DNA from: Bradyrhizobium iriomotense
Lineage (GTDB): Bacteria > Pseudomonadota > Alphaproteobacteria > Rhizobiales > Xanthobacteraceae
Assembly (NCBI RefSeq): GCF_018129405.1
Contig: NZ_JAFCLP010000008.1
Coordinates: 62,001-126,000, forward strand
Direction: 5' to 3'
Length of the DNA: 64,000 bases
Positions 7,687-17,570 of the stretch are shown one piece after another; the first letter of the stretch is position 1; every line of letters begins with the position of its first letter. A program made the position numbers and the translations under genes. Below the pieces are notes generated by a model. The model did no database searches. It saw nothing but the letters and a program-made list of their open reading frames with translations, and had not been told where the DNA came from.

Positions 7687-8502
7687 ATGCACGCCAAGCT
7701 CCCGCATCCCTTCGACGACGCCACGCGCATCAGTGCGGGTGACAGCAGCTGGCAAGGGCACACCAGCGACGATTACTGGGCCTTTGTCGGCCCGTTCGGC
7801 GGCGCCACCGCCGCGACTATCTTACGCGCGCTGATCGACCATCCCGAACGCGCCGGCGATCCGCTCGCCGTCACCGTCAATTATTGCGCGCCGATCGCGA
7901 AGGGCCCGTTTGATCTCGACGTGCGGCTGGTAAAGGCCAACCGCTCCAGCCAGCACTGGAGCGTCGAGCTGTCGCAAGGCGGCGGCGAGGTCGCAACGCT
8001 CGCCACCGCGGTGTTCGCCGAACGGCGGCCATCCTGGGAGCACAGGGTGGCGAAGGCCCCGGATGCAAAGCCGTTCGAACAGACGCTGCCATTCCCCAGG
8101 ATTTCGGCGTCGTGGGCCAACCAGTATGAATTCCGCTTCGTCGAGGGCGAGATGCGGATCGGCCCGCCGCAGGCCGAGCTTGCCAGCACCTATTCGAAAA
8201 TCTGGATCAGCGACCGCACGCCGCGCCAGCTCGACATGCTGTCGCTGATGTCGATGTCCGACGCCTTCTTCGGCCGCATCTTCCACGCGCGGCGCGAGCT
8301 GGTGCCGTTCGGCACGGTGTCGCTGACGACCTATTTCCACACCGACAGCGAAGAGCTCGCGGCTGAAGACATCACGCGCGTGCTGGCGACCGTGGATTCG
8401 AAGGTCATGCACAAGAGCTACGCCGACCAGAACGCCGAACTGTGGTCGCCGAATGGCAGGCTGCTCGCGACCACGACGCAGATCGCGTATTTCAAGGCCT
8501 GA
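7687..8502 (+). CDS. Acyl-CoA thioesterase family protein (double hot-dog)
   Basis: The 271-residue protein has two tandem hot-dog-like halves. The N-terminal half contains the FGGATAATILRA helix that follows the first strand in TesB-like and 4HBT_3 thioesterases and the strand VTVNYCAPI. The C-terminal half has DMLSLMSMSDAFFGRIF and the strand SLTTYFHTDSEE. Such enzymes hydrolyse acyl-CoA thioesters in the cytoplasm. The substrate and chain length cannot be read. The ATG at 7687 starts about 95 bases after glgP on the same strand; no functional link to glgP is evident. Confidence 0.78.
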   Translation: MHAKLPHPFDDATRISAGDSSWQGHTSDDYWAFVGPFGGATAATILRALIDHPERAGDPLAVTVNYCAPIAKGPFDLDVRLVKANRSSQHWSVELSQGGGEVATLATAVFAERRPSWEHRVAKAPDAKPFEQTLPFPRISASWANQYEFRFVEGEMRIGPPQAELASTYSKIWISDRTPRQLDMLSLMSMSDAFFGRIFHARRELVPFGTVSLTTYFHTDSEELAAEDITRVLATVDSKVMHKSYADQNAELWSPNGRLLATTTQIAYFKA

Positions 8503-8516
8503 GGCCCCTCCCCAAC

Positions 8517-8656
8517 GTCGTCCCGGCGAACGCCGGGACCCATAACCACAGGCCGGGGTTTGGCGAAGATTCGTAGCGACGTTTTCTTCGCCGGTACTTG
8601 CACCGCACTCCCTCGATAGATCACGCGGTATGGGTCCCGGCCTACGCCGGGACGAC
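8517..8656. repeat. Paired inverted hairpin repeat, C-variant of the 4192 family
   Basis: The left arm is GTCGTCCCGGCGAACGCCGG followed by GACCCATAACC; the right arm is GTATGGGTCCCGGCCTACGC followed by CGGGACGAC. The arms are inverted relative to each other. Compared with the arms at 4192 and 46256, the stem has changed from CCTGGC/GCCAGG to CCCGGC/GCCGGG, a compensated change that keeps pairing. The interior contains TTTGGCGAAGATTCG, which recurs in the other copies. Confidence 0.8.
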
Positions 8657-8700
8657 ACCGAGTGTGTGGCGTACTCCGGTGCTCACAAGCACCACCAACA

Positions 8701-8728
8701 AAAAGGGCGGCCTCACGGCCGCCCTTTT
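8701..8728 (-). terminator. Rho-independent terminator of pckA
   Basis: A perfect 12-bp stem (AAAAGGGCGGCC / GGCCGCCCTTTT) with a four-base loop lies 22 bases downstream of the pckA stop. On the minus strand the stem runs into TTTTTGTT, the expected U tract. A weaker U run exists on the other strand, so it may work in both directions. Confidence 0.9.
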
Positions 8729-8750
8729 GCATTGAAGACAGAGCGAGAGC

Positions 8751-10367
8751 CTACTCCGCCGCCAGCTTCACGTCCGGAGCCGCCGCGCGCACCTCGGCGT
8801 CGACCTGGGCTTCGAACTTGGCGAAGTTCTTCTGGAACATGCCGACAAGCGCGCGGGCGGTCTTGTCGAACTCGTCCTTGTCCTTCCAGGTGTTGACCGG
8901 GTTGAGGATCTCGGCCGGCACGCCCGGCAGCGCGGTCGGGACCGCGAAGCCGAAATATTTGTCGGTGCGGAATTCCACGTTGCGAAGCGAGCCGTCGAGC
9001 GCCGCGGTGAGCAGAGCGCGGGTCACCTTGATCGGCATACGCGAGCCTGTGCCGTACTTGCCACCGGTCCAGCCGGTGTTGACCAGCCAGCAATCGACAT
9101 TGTGCTGGGCGATGAGGTCGCGCAGCATGTTGCCGTAGACGCTGGGGTCGAGCGGCAGGAAGGGCGAGCCGAAGCAGGTCGAGAATTCCGGCTGCGGCTC
9201 GTTGCCGAGGCCGCGCTCGGTGCCGGCGACCTTGGCGGTGTAGCCGGACAGGAAGTGATACATCGCCTGCGCCGGCGACAGCTTTGCGATCGGCGGCAAC
9301 ACGCCGAAGGCGTCGGCGGCGAGCATCACCACGTTCTTCGGCTGCGGCGCGCGGCCGGTGCGCGAGGCGTTCGGGATGAAGTCGAGCGGATATGCAGAGC
9401 GCGTGTTCTCCGTCTTCGAGCCGTCGTCGAAATCCACCACGCGGGTGTCCTCGTCGAGCACGCAGTTCTCGAGCACGGCGCCGAAGCGGGTCGAGGCCGC
9501 ATAGATCTGCGGCTCGGCTTCCTGCGACAGCTTGATGCACTTGGCGTAGCAGCCGCCCTCGAAATTGAAGACGCCGTTCGGGCCCCAGCCGTGCTCGTCG
9601 TCACCGATCAGCGTGCGGTTGGGATCGGCCGACAGCGTGGTCTTGCCGGTGCCTGATAGCCCGAAGAAGATCGCGGTATCGCCGCCTGCGCCGACATTGG
9701 CCGAGCAGTGCATCGGCATCACGCCGCGCTCGGGCAGGTAATAGTTCAGCGTGGTGAAGACCGACTTCTTCATCTCGCCCGCGTAGTAGGAGCCGCCGAT
9801 CAGCACGATCTTGCGGGCGAAGTCGATCGCGACGACGTTCTCCGAGCGGACGCCATGGCGCTTCGGATCGGCGCGGAAGCTCGGCATGTCGATGATGGTG
9901 AGCTCCGGCACGAAGGTCGATACCTCGATCGCCTCGGGGCGGATCAAGAGCGTGCGGATGAACAGCGAATGCCAGGCGAGCTCGGTGAAGACGCGCGTCT
10001 TGATCCGGTAGGCAGGATCGGCGCCGCCATAGAGGTCCTGCGCGAACAGCGACTTGCCTTCGGCGTGCTTGAGGAAGTCCTGATAGAGCGCCTCGAACTG
10101 CTCCGCGGTGATCGACTGGTTGCCGGCCCACCACATCTTCTTGTCGGTGGAGGCGTCACGCACCGTGAACTTGTCCTTGGGGCTGCGGCCGGTGAACTCC
10201 CCGGTGTCGGCGCAGAGCGCTCCGTCAGCAGACAGCACCGCCTCGCCCGCGGAGAGCGAGTATTGATAGAGTTGCGGCGCACCCAGGTTCCAGTGAACTT
10301 GCTTGAGATTCTTTAAGCCGAATTTGTCGGCGCCGAAGGCACCGTTGCGCACGCCCGTCTCTTGCAC
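8751..10367 (-). CDS. pckA: Phosphoenolpyruvate carboxykinase (ATP)
   Basis: This 538-residue enzyme decarboxylates oxaloacetate to PEP using ATP, the first committed step of gluconeogenesis from C4-dicarboxylates, the main carbon source of rhizobia in symbiosis. The kinase-1a loop GLSGTGKT is at 236-243, the metal-binding His220 and the Asp pair of LIGDDEHGW follow, and the substrate site [11 protein letters not shown] is at 57-67. The start is GTG at 10367 with AGGAGG nine bases upstream. Downstream is a strong terminator. In Rhizobiales pckA commonly lies next to chvI-chvG, whose response regulator affects its expression in relatives; here two extra genes separate them. Confidence 0.96.
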   Translation of the reverse strand: MQETGVRNGAFGADKFGLKNLKQVHWNLGAPQLYQYSLSAGEAVLSADGALCADTGEFTGRSPKDKFTVRDASTDKKMWWAGNQSITAEQFEALYQDFLKHAEGKSLFAQDLYGGADPAYRIKTRVFTELAWHSLFIRTLLIRPEAIEVSTFVPELTIIDMPSFRADPKRHGVRSENVVAIDFARKIVLIGGSYYAGEMKKSVFTTLNYYLPERGVMPMHCSANVGAGGDTAIFFGLSGTGKTTLSADPNRTLIGDDEHGWGPNGVFNFEGGCYAKCIKLSQEAEPQIYAASTRFGAVLENCVLDEDTRVVDFDDGSKTENTRSAYPLDFIPNASRTGRAPQPKNVVMLAADAFGVLPPIAKLSPAQAMYHFLSGYTAKVAGTERGLGNEPQPEFSTCFGSPFLPLDPSVYGNMLRDLIAQHNVDCWLVNTGWTGGKYGTGSRMPIKVTRALLTAALDGSLRNVEFRTDKYFGFAVPTALPGVPAEILNPVNTWKDKDEFDKTARALVGMFQKNFAKFEAQVDAEVRAAAPDVKLAAE

Positions 10368-10651
10368 GAAAAAATCCTCCTAGAACCCGCGACACTCAGC
10401 GCGACCAAACTTTGGCACCATCGCGGTCACCGTGAATAGTAGGCCATCCGGCCTCGGCTGGACGACCTAATACTGATGAACGCTGGCGTTGCCAAGCTGA
10501 TCCCGCAGGATTTGGTTTATTCAAGGACCGCGCCAAACGTCGCGCATGTCAGCTCTGAGCAGGCGCATCAAAAAATCGCAGATGATCGCGCAACCAAATG
10601 GGCGTTTCGCCGTTACATCGGGTTATTGCGACGCACAATCGCCGATGCGGC
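10368..10651. other. Intergenic region carrying the pckA promoter
   Basis: These 284 bases lie between the pckA start and the 3' end of the TPR-CHAT gene, both on the minus strand, so they must hold the pckA promoter and probably the end of the upstream transcript. I see the pckA ribosome-binding site (AGGAGG) at 10376-10383, but no convincing stem-loop or inverted repeat and no coding frame. Confidence 0.5.
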
Positions 10652-13243
10652 CTATCGTACCTCGCCTTCGCCGATGAGCGCGAACGGACCCCACAGCGCG
10701 GGATATGCATTGCGCGGTGAAGAAGCGTCATCAACGTACGTCAACATGGCGCGGCGCAAAGCTTCGGCACGACCGATTTTTGGTTCGTTTTTGAGCAGCG
10801 CGAAAGTCGATGTGGTCAAGCGCGTGGCAGCTTCCGAATCCACTGCCCAATGCGAGACCAGCAGCGCGCGGGCGCCGGCGTAGAAGAACGAGCGTGCCAG
10901 CCCGGACAACGCCTCCGCACCGGGCTTGTCGCCGGCAATGGTGTTGCAGGCCGACAGCACAACCCAATCCGCATTGAGCTTGAGCTGGGCGACTTCGCTC
11001 GCGGTCAACAGGCCGTCGTCGATGTCGGAAGGCTGATCGGGAATGGAGAGTGCGAGCGACGGCTCACCCAGTCCCTTGACGTCGCCTGCAACAAGACCGT
11101 GAGTGGCGAAGTAGATGATGCTGTATTGAGCAAGCGCTGCACGCTTGAGCGTCGTTTCGCTGGCATCGCGGCCGAGATGGATGTCGACCTCGCCGGCTCC
11201 GACGTCCTTCGCGACCGCATTCAGCTCGTCGGCGGTGTCGGGCAATTGCGGCAGCGCTTTCGCAAGCTGCGCGCGATCGACACCGGCGCCGCGCCAGAAG
11301 TCGGTATAGGCCATCGTCGCGATGCTGCGCGCGGCAACCTTGCCGCCCGCAGCGCGCCGGTCGGCCGGCCCCTCGGCTGCAGGGTTGAACACGGGATCGC
11401 CAAAGCCGGTCATCGGCTTGACGCCTTGATCCCGGCGCGCAAAGGCGCGCAGCGATTTCAGGCTGATCACCGACGGCAGCACGGAGACGGCCTGACGCCG
11501 CAACAGCCAGGCGGCGTTGCGATAGCCTTCGAGCTTGTCCGGGATCGCAGCTTGCGGCGTCTCGGTGACGAGCAGATGAAACGGCAACGCGGTCAGCGCC
11601 GCTGACGGCACCACCAGAAGGCTGCGCTTGTCTTTCGTCAGCGCCTCGACCGGCCCGAGCAGCGCGGTGTAGAGCTCATGGGCGAGCGCAAGATCGAACA
11701 GGCCCGACTTGCCGGAGGCATCGCGCGCCTTGCCGACGTCGAGCCCCTTGCGGAAAGCGGACACCTTCTGCGTCAGCGCGTCCGCGCCGAGCGGAACCTG
11801 CTTCCAGTCCACGCCCTCGCGCGTGATCGCGATGACGTAGCTCTGCTTGTCAACGACCGAATAGATCGTCATCGCTTCATCGGCCGACAATAGCGGCTGG
11901 ATGTCCTTCACCGCGAGCGGCAGCGGGTTGGAGAGCGAAGCATAGTCAGGAAATTCGACGGCGAGCGTCTTCTGCAGGCCTGCACGCTCGCTCGCGATCG
12001 CCGCGATCCGCGCGCGGCTGCGCTGCTCGGCCGCGACATCGCGTTGCCCGGCTTGCTTGGACACCGCCGTGATGATCGCCTTGTCGAGCGCCTCGGCCTC
12101 GGCTCCGAGATCCTGGTCCTTGCGCACGAGCTCGGCCAGCCGGTCGCTGCCGGCGGCAAGCCGCACCGCGAGCTTGTTGACGGCCGATGCTGCGGAGGAT
12201 TGCGTGCCGCGCTGGATCGCGGCGAGCGCCTCGTTCAGCGCCTTGTCTTCGGGCAGGAGATGCTGCTGCCGTGCGGAGAACAGGATCGGCAGCACCACGC
12301 GCAGCTGCGCGCGACCGCTGGCAAGCGTCCTTTCCGCCAGCGGCAGCGCATCGGCGGTGCGCCCGGAGACGTAGAGGAAATAGGCGAGATTGCCGGTCGA
12401 GGTCAGGGTGTCCGGATGGTCCGGCCCAAGCGCACGCTCGCGGATCGCCAGCGCGCGGCGATACAGCGGCTCGGCATCCGCATAGCGCTGCTGGTGCTCG
12501 TAGAGCCCGGCGAGATTGTTCAGCGAGCGCGCGACATCCGGATGGTCCGCTCCCAGCACCTTCTCGCGGATCGCGAGCGAGCGCTTGATCGGCGCCTCGG
12601 CATCGGCATCGCGATTGAGGTCGCGATCGACCTGGCCGATGTTGTTCAGGACGGTGGCGACCGCGGGATGCTCTGGACCTGCGGCCTTCTGATAGATCGC
12701 GAGCGCCCGCTGGAACAGCGGCTCGGCGTCGGCAAAATGCTCCTGCTTCACGTAGAGCGTGGCGAGATTGTTGAGGGCCCGGCCGACATCGGGATGCTCG
12801 CGCGACAGGCTCCTTTCGCTGACGGCAAGCGCGCGCTTGAACAGCGGCTCGGCTTCAGCGAAGCGGCCCTGCCGCTGATACAGGGCGGCGAGATTGCTCA
12901 GCTCCGGTGCGATCAAGACGGTGTCGAGACCGAGCGCCTTCTCCATCAGCGCGATGGCGCGCTTGTAGACCGGCTCCGCCAGATCGTCGCGGCCCTGGCC
13001 GGCATAGACCTGGCCGAGATTGTTCAGCGCGGCGGAAAGCTCGCGGCCGTTGTCACTCTCCAGGCGCGCGACCATCGCCTGCGCGAGCGGCAGAGCTTCC
13101 GGATACTTGCCGGCACTGATGAGCGCGTTGATCCGCGCGCCCTGCGCGGCGAGATCGCCCTTCTGGGCCAGGGCGGGAGTGGCAAGCAACATGGTGATCG
13201 CAAGCCCAAGGCCCGCGGCCAATGCCAGACGATGACGCGCCAT
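10652..13243 (-). CDS. Exported TPR-CHAT domain protein (putative caspase-like peptidase)
   Basis: The ATG at 13243 follows GAGGG and begins a signal peptide (hydrophobic core then ATPALA-QK), giving 863 residues. About residues 30-310 are kinesin-light-chain-type tetratricopeptide repeats of 42 residues (recurrent ALNNLGQVY, LSNLAALYQRQGRFAEAEPLF, ALAIREKVLG). A helical linker follows. The C-terminal 350 residues form a CHAT domain with the two expected catalytic residues, His715 in YFATHG and Cys766 in VLSACNT. CHAT domains are clan CD cysteine peptidases related to caspases and separase. Export to the periplasm plus TPRs suggests a peptidase recruited by protein contacts; substrates are unknown. 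A paralogous secreted TPR protein without CHAT lies at 28745. Confidence 0.85.
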   Translation of the reverse strand: MARHRLALAAGLGLAITMLLATPALAQKGDLAAQGARINALISAGKYPEALPLAQAMVARLESDNGRELSAALNNLGQVYAGQGRDDLAEPVYKRAIALMEKALGLDTVLIAPELSNLAALYQRQGRFAEAEPLFKRALAVSERSLSREHPDVGRALNNLATLYVKQEHFADAEPLFQRALAIYQKAAGPEHPAVATVLNNIGQVDRDLNRDADAEAPIKRSLAIREKVLGADHPDVARSLNNLAGLYEHQQRYADAEPLYRRALAIRERALGPDHPDTLTSTGNLAYFLYVSGRTADALPLAERTLASGRAQLRVVLPILFSARQQHLLPEDKALNEALAAIQRGTQSSAASAVNKLAVRLAAGSDRLAELVRKDQDLGAEAEALDKAIITAVSKQAGQRDVAAEQRSRARIAAIASERAGLQKTLAVEFPDYASLSNPLPLAVKDIQPLLSADEAMTIYSVVDKQSYVIAITREGVDWKQVPLGADALTQKVSAFRKGLDVGKARDASGKSGLFDLALAHELYTALLGPVEALTKDKRSLLVVPSAALTALPFHLLVTETPQAAIPDKLEGYRNAAWLLRRQAVSVLPSVISLKSLRAFARRDQGVKPMTGFGDPVFNPAAEGPADRRAAGGKVAARSIATMAYTDFWRGAGVDRAQLAKALPQLPDTADELNAVAKDVGAGEVDIHLGRDASETTLKRAALAQYSIIYFATHGLVAGDVKGLGEPSLALSIPDQPSDIDDGLLTASEVAQLKLNADWVVLSACNTIAGDKPGAEALSGLARSFFYAGARALLVSHWAVDSEAATRLTTSTFALLKNEPKIGRAEALRRAMLTYVDDASSPRNAYPALWGPFALIGEGEVR

Positions 13244-13307
13244 GATCCCTCTCGCTGCGAGCCCGAAAACCATCACGGTCTTGGGTCGCGGCGATGGGCG
13301 GCAGCGT

Positions 13308-14057
13308 TCAAAGGCTTGCGCTCTGGTCCATCGTCTTGCGCGCCTCGCCAGCGAGGCGGACCAGCATCTTGCGCAGTGCCGTGCCGTCAGTCACCCGCTC
13401 GGGGAAGTCCAGCCGCAACGCGGTCTGGCCGTCCTGCATGTCGAGGCCTTCGGGGTCGCAGCCGGTGCAGCGCCAGTCACCGGCGGGCGCGCCCAGCAGC
13501 CTGGTCGCATAGAGGTTCATGGCGTCGCGGTGGTCGGCATTCATGTGCTCCACGGCGCCCTCCTCGGCCGCCAGCAGGTCCTCGGCTCCGCTGAGGTCGG
13601 TGAGGAATTGCTCGGGCTTGAGGTCGACGATCCGGCCGAAGCCGGCGACCAGATGGGTGCCCGTGGGGCGGATCCGGAAGAACGAAAAGTCCTTAAACGA
13701 AACAAAGGCTTCCGCCGACGGATGGGCACCCAAATACCGTCGTTGGAGCAGCTCCCTCTCCTCCCCGGCCTGTTCCGCCCGCCCGGACAGCATGATCCGG
13801 GCCCCTTCCAGGGGATCGCCGGACGCACGTTCGTCCAGCATCAGGGAGACCCGGGGATCGGCGAGGATGTTCCTGGTGTGCACGGCCAGCCCCGAGATCA
13901 GCAAGACGGGCGAGCCATCCGGGTGGCTCGCCAGATTGACCAGGGAACAATAGGGATCGCCGGAACCCACCATCAACGTTGCGAGAGCGCCCTGCCGCGA
14001 CCGCCTCAGCAGCGATTTGGCGAGCTTTGCGGGGTCGAAATCGGGGGTCGGTTGCAT
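13308..14057 (-). CDS. HugZ-like pyridoxamine 5'-phosphate oxidase family protein
   Basis: The protein (249 residues from the ATG at 14057, or 258 from the ATG at 14084) has an N-terminal split-barrel flavin-binding-like domain (GALATLMVGSGDPYCSLV, then PVLLISGLAVHTRNI and DPRVSLMLDE). Its C-terminal DUF2470-type domain includes EEGAVEHMNADHRDAM, where histidines bind haem in HugZ/HutZ. Relatives degrade haem or are uncharacterised. The nearer ATG has GAGAAAG upstream. The gene lies 64 bases ahead of the TPR-CHAT gene on the same strand and could be co-transcribed with it. Haem degradation is inferred from family resemblance only. Confidence 0.8.
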   Translation of the reverse strand: MQPTPDFDPAKLAKSLLRRSRQGALATLMVGSGDPYCSLVNLASHPDGSPVLLISGLAVHTRNILADPRVSLMLDERASGDPLEGARIMLSGRAEQAGEERELLQRRYLGAHPSAEAFVSFKDFSFFRIRPTGTHLVAGFGRIVDLKPEQFLTDLSGAEDLLAAEEGAVEHMNADHRDAMNLYATRLLGAPAGDWRCTGCDPEGLDMQDGQTALRLDFPERVTDGTALRKMLVRLAGEARKTMDQSASL

Positions 14058-14298
14058 CGGCTTTCTCGGGTCAGGTGGTTGCATGGGGGGCCTTTTTTCG
14101 GGTAAACGGGGGCCCGGTTATGGGACGAGATGCGGCGAATCTGCCGTGTTTCGCGGAACTTGGTCACACTTCAGCCCAGCTTGCATTGCTCGGTGACAAG
14201 GTTCGAATGCCAACTTCGGCACCCATGTATGCGGCGCATCACTGGATTGCTCGCCGTTTCAAGCCACGACCCAAACGGAAAGCAGAAAGCAGAGGCTC

Positions 14299-15000
14299 AT
14301 GCCCACAATCGCTTTGGTCGACGACGACCGCAACATTCTCACATCCGTCTCGATCGCGCTGGAAGCCGAAGGCTACCGCATCATGACCTACACCGACGGC
14401 GCTTCCGCGCTTGACGGTTTCCGCACCACCCAGCCCGACCTCGCCATCCTCGACATCAAGATGCCGCGCATGGACGGCATGGAGACGCTGCGTCGCCTCA
14501 GGCAGAAATCCGACCTGCCGGTGATCTTCCTGACCTCCAAGGACGAAGAGATCGACGAGCTGTTCGGCCTCAAGATGGGCGCCGACGACTTCATCCGCAA
14601 ACCGTTCTCGCAGCGCCTTTTGGTCGAGCGCGTCAAGGCCGTGCTGCGCCGCTCGGCGCCGAAGGACCCGACCGTCGCGCCGAAGGAGAACGACGCCAAG
14701 GCGCTCGACCGCGGCCTGCTGCGCATGGATCCGGAACGCCATACCTGCACCTGGAAGAACGAGCCGGTGACGCTGACCGTCACCGAATTCCTGATCCTGC
14801 AGGCGCTCGCGACCCGGCCCGGCGTGGTGAAGAGCCGCAACGCTCTGATGGACGCCGCCTATGACGATCAGGTCTATGTCGACGACCGCACCATCGACAG
14901 CCACATCAAGCGGCTGCGCAAGAAGTTCAAGGTCGTCGACAACGAGTTCGAGATGATCGAGACGCTCTACGGCGTCGGCTACCGTTTCAAGGAAGCCTGA
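14299..15000 (+). CDS. chvI: Response regulator ChvI
   Basis: This 233-residue OmpR/PhoB-type regulator has a receiver domain with the acidic pocket Asp8-Asp10 and phospho-acceptor Asp52 in [13 protein letters not shown]. Its winged-helix DNA-binding domain has the recognition region [14 protein letters not shown] and the wing YGVGYRF. Length, sequence and the following sensor kinase gene identify it as ChvI of the ChvG-ChvI system. In Agrobacterium, Sinorhizobium and Brucella (as BvrR) this system responds to acid and envelope conditions and is needed for host interaction. The kinase gene follows after 119 bases. Confidence 0.95.
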   Translation: MPTIALVDDDRNILTSVSIALEAEGYRIMTYTDGASALDGFRTTQPDLAILDIKMPRMDGMETLRRLRQKSDLPVIFLTSKDEEIDELFGLKMGADDFIRKPFSQRLLVERVKAVLRRSAPKDPTVAPKENDAKALDRGLLRMDPERHTCTWKNEPVTLTVTEFLILQALATRPGVVKSRNALMDAAYDDQVYVDDRTIDSHIKRLRKKFKVVDNEFEMIETLYGVGYRFKEA

Positions 15001-15119
15001 GGGCGGCAGGCGCCTTCACGAAGGACTGAGAGCATCGCCGGTTCTGATTCCATCACGACCGGGATGGCTCTAGGATGCGGGGACCATTGCCACGAGCTGT
15101 CCTAACGCGGGCATAAGCA

Positions 15120-16916
15120 TTGCTGGACCGAACGCAGCCTGACACGAACCAGAGCGCCGGGGATATCGCATCCGACGGCGCTCCGGAACACGTCGTCGAA
15201 GACAAGCCGCAGGGCTGGCGGCCGCTGAACTGGCTCAAGCGCGCCGGACAGTTCTTCTTCGCGCTGTCCTTCTCGAGCCTGACCCGCCGCATCGTCTCGC
15301 TCAATCTCGCCGGCCTCGTCGCGCTGGTTGCCAGCATCCTCTATCTGTCGCAATTCCGCGCCGGCCTGATCGACGCGCGCGCGCAGAGCCTCCTGGTGCA
15401 GGCCGAGATCATCGCCGGCGCCATTGCGGCCTCCGCGACCGTGCAGACCAATGCCATCACCATCGACCCCGATCGGCTGCTCGACCTCAAGCCGGGCGAG
15501 ACCTATGGCGGCTCGGACGACTATTCGCCGCTGGATTTCCCGATCAATCCGGAGCGCGTCGCACCGGTGCTGCGCACGCTGATTTCGCCGACCAAGACGC
15601 GCGCGCGCATCTACGATCCGAACGGCAGCCTGTTGGTCGACAGCCGCAACCTCGAAAACGTGCTGCGCTACAACCTGCCGCCGCCCGCCGAGAAACCTGG
15701 CATGGTCGAGCGCGGCATGGTCGCGGTACGCACCTGGCTGAACCGCGGCGACCTGCCGCTCTACCGCGAGCTCGGACCCGAGAACGGCAATGGCTATGCG
15801 GAAGTCGGCGATGCGCTGCAGGGCCAGAAGCGCTCGATGGTGCGGGTCAATGCGCGCGGCGAGGTGATCGTCTCGGTGGCCGTGCCCGTGCTGCGCTCGC
15901 GCGCCATCCACGGCGCGCTGATGCTGTCCACGCAGGGCGACGACATCGACCAGATGGTGACCGCCGAGCGCCTCGCCATCCTGAAGGTCGGCGGCGTCGC
16001 TGCCGCGGTCATGATCATGCTGTCGCTATTGCTCGCCAGCACGATCGCCGGTCCCGTGCGCCGGCTCGCCGACAGCGCCGAGCGCGTCCGCCGCCGCATC
16101 AAGACCCGCGTCGAGATCCCCGACTTCACCCGCCGCCGCGACGAGATCGGGCATCTGTCCGGCGCGTTGCGCGACATGACCAACGCGCTCTACAGCCGCA
16201 TCGAGGCGATCGAGATGTTCGCCGCCGACGTCGCCCATGAATTGAAGAACCCGCTGACCTCGCTGCGCTCCGCAGTCGAGACGTTGCCGCTGGCGCGCAA
16301 CGAGAACAGCCGCGCGCGCCTGCTCGAGGTGATCGAGCACGACGTCAAGCGGCTCGACCGCCTGATCTCCGACATCTCCGACGCCAGCCGTCTCGATGCC
16401 GAGTTGCAGCGTCAGGATGCGATCCCTGTCGATCTCAGGCGCCTGCTCGGCACGCTGGTCTCCGTCGCCAACGAAACCAAGCTCGGCCACGACGTCGCGG
16501 TCGAGGCACGCTTCGAGGGCCGCGGGCCGACCGACACGTTCGCGGTGACCGGCCACGACTCGCGACTGGGACAGGTGGTCTCCAACCTGCTCTCCAACGC
16601 GCAGTCGTTCTCGGAAGCCGGCAGCAAGGTGCGCCTCACCTGCCGCCGCGTCCGCGGTGAAATCGAGATCGTGGTCGACGACGACGGCCCCGGCATCCGC
16701 GACGACGCACTGGAGCGCATCTTCGAGCGCTTCTACACCGACCGTCCGCATCAGGGCTTCGGCCAGAACTCCGGCCTCGGGCTCTCCATCTCCAAGCAGA
16801 TCGTCGACGCTCATGGCGGGCGTATCTGGGCGGAGAATCGCGCAGGCCCGCCGGACGACGAGGGCGTCCCGACAATTGCCGGTGCGCGCTTCGTGGTGAG
16901 GCTGCCGGCGCTATGA
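15120..16916 (+). CDS. chvG: Sensor histidine kinase ChvG
   Basis: This 598-residue membrane kinase is the partner of ChvI. Transmembrane segments lie at about 58-77 and 288-310, bounding a periplasmic sensor of roughly 210 residues, followed by a HAMP linker (310-365). The dimerisation helix has phospho-acceptor His373 in DVAHELKNPL. The ATP-binding domain contains NLLSNAQ, DDGPGI and GLGLSI. The start is TTG at 15120; an in-frame TAA lies just upstream at 15114, so this is the longest possible form. In relatives the periplasmic protein ExoR inhibits the kinase; no exoR is in this window. The stop overlaps the hprK start (ATGA). Confidence 0.95.
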   Translation: MLDRTQPDTNQSAGDIASDGAPEHVVEDKPQGWRPLNWLKRAGQFFFALSFSSLTRRIVSLNLAGLVALVASILYLSQFRAGLIDARAQSLLVQAEIIAGAIAASATVQTNAITIDPDRLLDLKPGETYGGSDDYSPLDFPINPERVAPVLRTLISPTKTRARIYDPNGSLLVDSRNLENVLRYNLPPPAEKPGMVERGMVAVRTWLNRGDLPLYRELGPENGNGYAEVGDALQGQKRSMVRVNARGEVIVSVAVPVLRSRAIHGALMLSTQGDDIDQMVTAERLAILKVGGVAAAVMIMLSLLLASTIAGPVRRLADSAERVRRRIKTRVEIPDFTRRRDEIGHLSGALRDMTNALYSRIEAIEMFAADVAHELKNPLTSLRSAVETLPLARNENSRARLLEVIEHDVKRLDRLISDISDASRLDAELQRQDAIPVDLRRLLGTLVSVANETKLGHDVAVEARFEGRGPTDTFAVTGHDSRLGQVVSNLLSNAQSFSEAGSKVRLTCRRVRGEIEIVVDDDGPGIRDDALERIFERFYTDRPHQGFGQNSGLGLSISKQIVDAHGGRIWAENRAGPPDDEGVPTIAGARFVVRLPAL

Positions 16917-17362
16917 GCGAGGGCGGGCCCAGCGTGCACGCCACCGCCGTCAAGGTCGGACAGATCGCAGTGTTGATCCGCGGTCCCTCGGGCTCCGGCA
17001 AATCGCGCCTTGCCTTCGATTTGATCATGGCGGGACGGTCAGGCGTGCTCGAAAGGGCCGTTCTGGTCGGTGATGACCGTGTCCATCTGGCGACAGTCGG
17101 CAACGAAATTGAGGTGCGTCCCGCGCCTGTTCTGGCCGGCCTGATCGAAATTCGCGGCCTCGGAATCCGCCGCTGCGACTTCGTGGAGCATGCGACCGTC
17201 GGCCTCGTGGTCGATCTGGACGCTCAAGACGCGGAACGGCTTCCTGCAGCCGAATCCCTGAAAACAAGCATTTTCGGTGTCGAAATACCGCGAATCCCGG
17301 TCAGCCGCGACTATTCGCCCCTCCCCTTGGTTGTCGCAGCCTTGACCACTACCAAGAGTTAA
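16913..17362 (+). CDS. hprK: HPr kinase/phosphorylase, short alphaproteobacterial form
   Basis: The 149-residue protein keeps the catalytic half of HPrK. The Walker A motif GPSGSGKS is at 24-31 and a nearby DDRVHL follows; the N-terminal domain of about 130 residues found in the Firmicute enzymes is absent, as is usual in alphaproteobacteria. It phosphorylates HPr on a serine. Its start overlaps the chvG stop by four bases, so translation is probably coupled, tying the two-component system physically to the phosphotransferase regulators that follow. The gap of 208 bases to the EIIA gene may hold a second promoter. Confidence 0.92.
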   Translation: MSEGGPSVHATAVKVGQIAVLIRGPSGSGKSRLAFDLIMAGRSGVLERAVLVGDDRVHLATVGNEIEVRPAPVLAGLIEIRGLGIRRCDFVEHATVGLVVDLDAQDAERLPAAESLKTSIFGVEIPRIPVSRDYSPLPLVVAALTTTKS

Positions 17363-17570
17363 CCTTCTGCTAAGCCCTCAGGCAATTGTTTGAAGGGAAA
17401 TGGTAACCATATGAACCCCACTATCGCGACCGAGTAGACCGGCGCAGCTCCCCTCATCCATCCGTATAGATTCAGGGAGATACGCAACATCCCCTCTTGC
17501 GCAGGGGCTCTGGATGGTCAAAGTGGCGCGTTCGTGCGGTGCACCAAAAGCGCCCGCGAGGAGTTTTCCG

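Noticed and set aside
14195-14232. tRNA-like 3' end (GGTTCGAATGCC followed by TTCGGCACCCA) upstream of chvI
   Set aside because: The bases flanking TTCGAAT do not form a five-pair T stem, and no anticodon arm or matching acceptor strand can be found upstream.
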